Shown here one piece after another: positions 60,082 through 64,000 of a DNA stretch of 64,000 bases (positions are counted from its first letter, which is position 1; the number at the start of each line of letters is the position of its first letter). The notes below the pieces were generated by a model. The model did no database searches, was not told where the DNA came from, and worked only from the letters and a program-made list of their open reading frames with translations. This DNA comes from Acidobacteriaceae bacterium (GTDB taxonomy: Bacteria > Acidobacteriota > Terriglobia > Terriglobales > Acidobacteriaceae): positions 1 to 64,000 of the forward strand of contig PKXU01000165.1 of assembly GCA_003132445.1 (NCBI GenBank), written 5' to 3'. Position numbers and translations under genes: made by a program.

Positions 60082-60987
60082 CTATTTTGCGCGGGGATGC
60101 GTCTGATCGTAAACCTGCAACACATGCTTGATTGAAAGCTGCGTATAGCGCTGGGTTGTGGCGAGACGCTCGTGGCCCAGTAATTCCTGAATGGCGCGCA
60201 GGTCTGCGCCTTCTTCCAGCATGTGCGTTCCGAACGCATGGCGTAAAGTATGCGGATGCACATCCGGCGAGAGTCCTTTCGCCACCGCAATTTTCTTGAT
60301 GATGCGGCCCACGCTGCGAGTCGTCAATCTTCCGCCGCGCTGGTTGATGAGCAACGCCGTAGTATTCTTGCGCGCCTGCGCCAGATGAACTTGTCGCACG
60401 GGAAGATACGCAGCCAGCGCATTTGTGACGGAATGGCCGAAGGGCACGTATCGTTCCTTCTTGCCTTTGCCGCGAATCAGAATAGCTTCCGCGCTAAGCC
60501 GAATATCGTCGAGGTTGATGCCGGTCAGCTCTGAGTTGCGAATGCCGCAGGCATAGAGCATTTCCAGCATGAGCCGGTCGCGCTCGGGAAAGGCTGCGGC
60601 TTCCGGCATTTTTCCGTCGAGAACCCAGTTCATCTCTTCGATGGTTGGAACCCGAGGAAGCTTCTTCGCCAGCTTTGGCGTCGCGACGAGTTTCGCGGGA
60701 TTCTGTTCCACCACACCCTCCCGCGCCAGCCAACGATACAATGACCGCACCGCCGCCAGCGATCGCGCTACAGAAGTTTTTCCCAACCCCTTTTCGTAGA
60801 GCTGCGAAAGGAATCCGCGAATCGCGATGTGGTCAATCGACTTCCATCCCCGCGAGCCGGCATAAGCGGCGAAGTTCGCCAGATCGCCTCTGTAAGCTTT
60901 GATGGTGTGAGGCGAGGCGTTGCGTTCGCGCAAATGGCGGAGAAAATCGGTTATGGCTCTTTCAACGGGCGTGATTGCGTTACTCAT
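60082..60987 (-). CDS. xerC: Tyrosine recombinase XerC type
   Basis: 301 residues. N-terminal SAM-like helices ([14 protein letters not shown]) and a catalytic domain with Arg in C-G-I-R-N-S-E-L, Lys in [25 protein letters not shown] and nucleophile Tyr in T-T-Q-R-Y-T-Q. It resolves chromosome dimers at dif together with a partner; the adjacent recombinase at 61096 is the obvious one. No integrated element borders it. Confidence 0.9.
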   Translation of the reverse strand: MSNAITPVERAITDFLRHLRERNASPHTIKAYRGDLANFAAYAGSRGWKSIDHIAIRGFLSQLYEKGLGKTSVARSLAAVRSLYRWLAREGVVEQNPAKLVATPKLAKKLPRVPTIEEMNWVLDGKMPEAAAFPERDRLMLEMLYACGIRNSELTGINLDDIRLSAEAILIRGKGKKERYVPFGHSVTNALAAYLPVRQVHLAQARKNTTALLINQRGGRLTTRSVGRIIKKIAVAKGLSPDVHPHTLRHAFGTHMLEEGADLRAIQELLGHERLATTQRYTQLSIKHVLQVYDQTHPRAK

Positions 60988-60997
60988 GGGTGATTTC

Positions 60998-61093
60998 CAA
61001 TTGCTGATTTCAGATTGTTGATTGCTGATTGAGAAAATCGTCGGGCCAATAAAGTTTTTTCATCAGCAATCAAAAATCAGCAATCAGCAATTG
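60998..61093. repeat. Inverted repeat of CAATTGCTGATT units
   Basis: CAATTGCTGATT... on the left and ...AATCAGCAATTG on the right form long near-palindromic arms with internal TTGATTGCTGAT/ATCAGCAATCA copies. It fills the gap between the two recombinase genes. Confidence 0.85.
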
Positions 61094-61095
61094 CC

Positions 61096-62118
61096 CTACC
61101 GCGCCTTCGCTCGCGGATGGTGCGTTTGATACACGGTGCGCAACCGATCGAGCGCCAAATGCGTATATACCTGCGTGGTCGAAATATCCGCGTGGCCTAG
61201 GATTGTCTGCACTGTACGCAGGTCCGCTCCGTTTTCTACCATGTGCGTGGCGCAGGAATGGCGCAGCATGTGCGGCGACGCGTGCCGTCCCGATGAAACC
61301 GAGGCTGCACCGACCATCTGCCAAATCCGCTGCCGCGTCAGTTTGCGCCCGCCGTGCCCAATAAACAGAAACGCCGAATTTTCCCTTGCCCCCGGGTGCC
61401 CCATTTCTCGCATCTTTCGCGAGAAAGCTTGCCCTGAGCCTGCCGAAGGGTGGGGATTTTTCGACGCCCGCATCTCTGCCAGCGTGGGACGACCTTGCGC
61501 CAAATATTCCGAAAGCGCATCCTGCGCCGGCTTACCCAGCGGCACGATGCGTTCCTTATCTCCTTTGCCGCGCACCAACATGTATCCGGCATCGAGTTTC
61601 AAATCTTCGAGCGTGGCATTGACCAACTCCGAAACTCGCAGCGCACCCGCGTAAAGCAATTCCAGCATGGCGCGGTCGCGCGATGCCAATGCCGGCGCGT
61701 CCTTCGTGTTGCCATGTTTGCTAACCAACTGAGCTGCGGGAGACGCCAATGTGGATTCCACTTCTTGGCGCGCCATCGATTTCGGCAAAACCTTCCACTG
61801 CCGAGGCGACTCAATGTCAAGCGTGGGATCGTGGACGATTTTCTTATCGAGCAGAAGATAGCGGTAAAGATGACGCAAGGCCGAAAGCTTGCGCCCCACG
61901 CTCCGTCCATCTACTTGATTGGAAAACAGCTGTTGTAAAAATTCGCGAACATCGCTACGCCGTGCAGTCATTAATAGCCGTTTCCGTTTTTCCAAAAACT
62001 CCGCAAATTGAAGTATGTCGGTGCTGTAAGCGCTGATCGAAAGCCTTGCCAATCCCTTTTCGATGCGCAGGTAATCGAGAAATCCCGATAGCACGGACGA
62101 GTTCGACTGGGAAGCCAT
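61096..62118 (-). CDS. xerD: Tyrosine recombinase XerD type with repeat-derived insertion
   Basis: 340 residues, about 40 longer than the XerC neighbour. Catalytic residues intact: A-L-R-V-S-E-L, G-K-G-D-K-E-R-I-V-P, S-P-H-M-L-R-H-S-C-A-T-H, L-G-H-A-D-I and Y in T-T-Q-V-Y-T-H. Residues about 220-245 (N-P-H-P-S-A-G-S-G-Q-A-F-S-R-K-M) come from an inserted palindromic repeat read in frame; the neighbour has no such segment between R-K-N and the L-L-I-N strand. It would form a surface loop after the Lys strand. Activity may persist. Confidence 0.88.
   Translation of the reverse strand: MASQSNSSVLSGFLDYLRIEKGLARLSISAYSTDILQFAEFLEKRKRLLMTARRSDVREFLQQLFSNQVDGRSVGRKLSALRHLYRYLLLDKKIVHDPTLDIESPRQWKVLPKSMARQEVESTLASPAAQLVSKHGNTKDAPALASRDRAMLELLYAGALRVSELVNATLEDLKLDAGYMLVRGKGDKERIVPLGKPAQDALSEYLAQGRPTLAEMRASKNPHPSAGSGQAFSRKMREMGHPGARENSAFLFIGHGGRKLTRQRIWQMVGAASVSSGRHASPHMLRHSCATHMVENGADLRTVQTILGHADISTTQVYTHLALDRLRTVYQTHHPRAKAR
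61427..61455. repeat. Palindromic repeat inserted in the xerD frame
   Basis: GCTTGCCCTGAGCCTGCCGA followed by AGGGTGGGG resembles the widespread CCCTTCGACAGGCTCAGGGC-type mobile palindrome. On the minus strand it reads P-H-P-S-A-G-S-G-Q-A. Confidence 0.7.
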
Positions 62119-62226
62119 AACAGGAAGAGATTCAGTATGCTCGTTATCGGACGAAGAAAAAAGTAATCACAAGGATGCGGTAAGGACCCTTTCGTAGAGA
62201 TGTAGCATGCTACGTCGCCCTTGCGA

Positions 62227-63024
62227 TCACCAGCCACTGACCAGCAACCGTCGCGCTCCACGAAGCCCGCATTTCTGGTATTTGTCATAAGCGGTGGCTG
62301 CGCGATCGCGAATCTGCTCGTTGTTTTCGCCTGCGATCCAGCCGTCCAGCGCGCTTTTCAGCGTATAGGCCTCAGGAGCCATCAGTCCGGTGGTCCACAG
62401 CAGTGGATAAGCGCCGGAAGCTCGCACCGGCTCGGCGAAATACTGTTTACTCGCGCAAGCTAGGACGACCGCGTCCCGATGAGTTTCGTACTTCTTCTTA
62501 GGAAACCGCTGAAGTTGAAAATCCATCAAACCGTCGTGACCGATGTAGGCGACGAGGTTCGCACCGCCACGAGTCGGCAGCTTCAACGGCCCAGACATAG
62601 CCGGTACACTTATCATCTGCGCATCATCGCCGGCTGCCGAAGCCAGAAAATCGAGAATCGCTTGCCTAATCTCGCGTCCACGATATGCGTCTGCCACGAG
62701 ATAGACGTTTGTCAGTCGATGCTTGAAGACACAGCGCTCAAGAATTTCGACTTTCGGCTTTTCACCGCAAGCAATACGCATCCAGTCAGGACTACGTGTG
62801 AAAAACGTCCTTACGCCGTACGCTGAACCCCAGTACAAGTTGCGTTCTGGATCCTCGCCGTTCCCCAGCTTGGGAGGGACTGGAATAATGCCCTGGCTCT
62901 GATTGTCTGCGAGCGCGACAAAAACATGAACCGTCCGTAGGCCCGGTTCCTGAGCCCATGCCGTGCTGAGGATGAGCAGGAGCACAGCTCCGGCAAGGAA
63001 TGACGAGCAATTGAACCGAATCAA
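62227..63024 (-). CDS. Exported caspase-fold-like protein
   Basis: 265 residues from TTG 63024, overlapping the stop of the DUF72 gene (TTGA) and preceded by GGAGGG. Signal peptide (S-F-L-A-G-A-V-L-L-L-I-L-S-T-A-W-A-Q). The middle holds two motifs of clan CD cysteine peptidases: V-A-Y-I-G-H163-D-G and A-V-V-L-A-C190-A-S, followed by P-L-L-W-T-T-G-L-M-A-P-E-A. These are the places of the catalytic His and Cys in caspases, gingipains and CHAT proteins. No binding domain is attached. Substrate unknown; the family call rests on motifs only. Confidence 0.65.
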   Translation of the reverse strand: MIRFNCSSFLAGAVLLLILSTAWAQEPGLRTVHVFVALADNQSQGIIPVPPKLGNGEDPERNLYWGSAYGVRTFFTRSPDWMRIACGEKPKVEILERCVFKHRLTNVYLVADAYRGREIRQAILDFLASAAGDDAQMISVPAMSGPLKLPTRGGANLVAYIGHDGLMDFQLQRFPKKKYETHRDAVVLACASKQYFAEPVRASGAYPLLWTTGLMAPEAYTLKSALDGWIAGENNEQIRDRAATAYDKYQKCGLRGARRLLVSGW

Positions 63025-63746
63025 GAACCCTCCGCGCCGCTTGCTCGCCGCAGTAGATCGACCGCGAATAACGCTCCTTCCGGCGTTTCCTCGTGCTTGA
63101 AATAAGCAAACACGTCGCGCCCCGCAGCTACATGTTGCCCGATGCGGTCGATCATCGAACGCCGTTCGTCGCCCGTGTAGCTCGGCTTGCGGAAGCGGTA
63201 ATACACAAACGGGCCCGTAGCTACTTCCGGAGTAGTCAGTGTCTCAGTTTCCGCAACACACAACGCCGTGTTGCACGACTTCAGCAAATCCCACGTCGAA
63301 TCGCTGAACCATGACTCATGCCGAAATTCAAATGCGGCCGGAACGCTACGCGGCAGGACTGCCAGAAAATCCTTCAGAAGCCCCGCATCCGCTTTCAAAT
63401 TAGGAGGAAGTTGAAACAGCACCGGCCCCAGTTTTCCAGCTGCCGCCAGCGGCTCAATCGTAGCCAAAAACCGTGGCACGAAATCCTCGACCCCCTTCAA
63501 GCGCTTGATATGCGTGATGACCTGATGGGCCTTGATGCCGAAACGAAAATGCGCAGGCGTGTCCTGCAGCCAATTCTGAATGGTTGTTTCTTTGACCAGT
63601 TGGCGGAAGGTGAAATTCACTTCGACCGTGCTCAGCTGCCCGGAGTAATAGTTCAGAAATTTCTTCTGCGCCAGCTTCTCCGGATAAAAATCGGGCTTCC
63701 AACTCGGGTAAGCCCATCCGGACGTTCCCACGAAAAGTTGTGCCAT
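63021..63746 (-). CDS. DUF72 family TIM-barrel protein
   Basis: 241 residues from ATG 63746 (M-A-Q-L-F-V-G-T-S-G-W-A-Y, the family start); the frame opens 63 bases earlier. DUF72 marks: W-K-P-D-F-Y-P-E-K, S-T-V-E-V-N-F-T-F, F-R-F-G-I-K-A-H-Q-V-I-T-H, G-P-V-L-F-Q-L-P-P-N, F-E-F-R-H-E-S-W and a late V-F-A-Y-F-K-H-E-E. Cytoplasmic; function unknown. It overlaps the caspase-like gene downstream and follows the gene that leaves the window. Confidence 0.9.
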   Translation of the reverse strand: MAQLFVGTSGWAYPSWKPDFYPEKLAQKKFLNYYSGQLSTVEVNFTFRQLVKETTIQNWLQDTPAHFRFGIKAHQVITHIKRLKGVEDFVPRFLATIEPLAAAGKLGPVLFQLPPNLKADAGLLKDFLAVLPRSVPAAFEFRHESWFSDSTWDLLKSCNTALCVAETETLTTPEVATGPFVYYRFRKPSYTGDERRSMIDRIGQHVAAGRDVFAYFKHEETPEGALFAVDLLRRASGAEGS

Positions 63747-63818
63747 ACATTCGCTCACAGTATCCCACGGTGCGCCGCAAGACATCCGCCCTAAGTCTGC
63801 GACAAACAAAACACAGGA

Positions 63819-64000
63819 TTATATCTTTCCCGATTTCTTGCGGGCGGGCGTTTTCGCCGCCGACTTTTTCTTCACAGCAGGCTTGTGCGCCGCTCTTCGC
63901 CGGGGAGGTTCATCTTCCGCTTGCGCTGCGATTTCAATGCGTTCCGGTTCCTTTGTAGCGCCGCCGGCGACGCCTTTCAAATCCGGCAACCGTTGCTTCA
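63819..64000 (-). CDS. C-terminal tail of a gene leaving the window
   Basis: The last 59 codons of a minus-strand frame ending in TAA (63819-63821). It reads L-P-D-L-K-G-V-A-G-G, then an acidic stretch, then a Lys/Ala/Pro-rich end (R-A-A-H-K-P-A-V-K-K-K-S-A-A-K). Such tails bind nucleic acid or are disordered. The domain part is outside the window, so no function is given. Confidence 0.6.
   Translation of the reverse strand, partial: KQRLPDLKGVAGGATKEPERIEIAAQAEDEPPRRRAAHKPAVKKKSAAKTPARKKSGKI

Noticed and set aside
60082-62118. Integron or phage origin of the two tyrosine recombinases
   Set aside because: No att repeats, cassettes or phage genes nearby; both fit the housekeeping Xer pattern.

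Overview
The window reads as chromosomal DNA of an acidobacterium (class Terriglobia/Acidobacteriia-like). Supporting signs are the conserved blocks uppS-cdsA-dxr-rseP and yceD-rpmF-plsX-fabD, acidobacterial exported proteins of unknown function, TAT-exported GMC oxidoreductase and sugar-isomerase genes, many short palindromic intergenic repeats, and a moderately GC-rich composition. This placement is an inference from gene content; no 16S gene is present.

Layout. (1) 1-18.2 kb is a stress/envelope region. It starts at the 3' end of a tmRNA-like RNA and a histidine-kinase remnant. It then holds a PRC-barrel protein, a proton P-type ATPase, several small general-stress-like proteins, a DUF3300/DUF2950 pair, an MCE (mla-type) lipid-transport operon whose MCE subunit carries an OmpA-like tail, a SYLF protein, a tiny membrane protein, a predicted pyrophosphate-dependent phosphofructokinase and an acidobacterial exported protein. 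A 16-bp palindrome (TGAGCR-N4-TGCWCA) recurs in the non-coding gaps only here, which suggests a shared regulator. (2) 18.2-23.7 kb, minus strand: AlkA-like glycosylase, exported RidA-like protein, GMC dehydrogenase with its small subunit, TAT-exported sugar isomerase, GxxExxY protein. (3) 23.8-32.4 kb, plus strand: acyl-CoA/amino-acid catabolism (B12-binding mutase subunit, crotonases, acyl-CoA carboxylase beta subunit, HMG-CoA lyase, thioesterase, histidine ammonia-lyase), consistent with leucine breakdown. (4) 32.4-37.6 kb: aminotransferase, LpxL-like acyltransferase, second SYLF protein, atypical response regulator. (5) 37.8-42.3 kb: isoprenoid/phospholipid/site-2 protease operon. (6) 42.5-49.3 kb: sensor kinase, TPR protein, molybdenum hydroxylase pair, GH5 glycosidase, toxin-antitoxin pair. 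(7) 49.5-52.9 kb: yceD-rpmF-plsX-fabD. (8) 53-60 kb: TetR-HlyD-ABC efflux operon, divergent from a three-domain acyl-ligase/ACP/acyltransferase. (9) 60-64 kb: two tyrosine recombinases (XerC/XerD type), a caspase-fold-like exported protein coupled to a DUF72 protein, and the tail of a gene that leaves the window.

Palindromic repeats sit in many of the gaps from 18 kb onward. Several touch genes directly: they supply the UAA stop of three genes, a UGA stop for plsX, the start codon of the GH5 gene, and an in-frame insertion in the second recombinase.

The most interesting leads are the recurrent palindrome and its putative stress regulon, the MCE-OmpA fusion operon headed by an acidobacterial exported protein, the caspase-like/DUF72 pair, and the repeat-gene fusions. 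Coordinates and motifs were read by eye; domain calls are by pattern recognition, without database searches.
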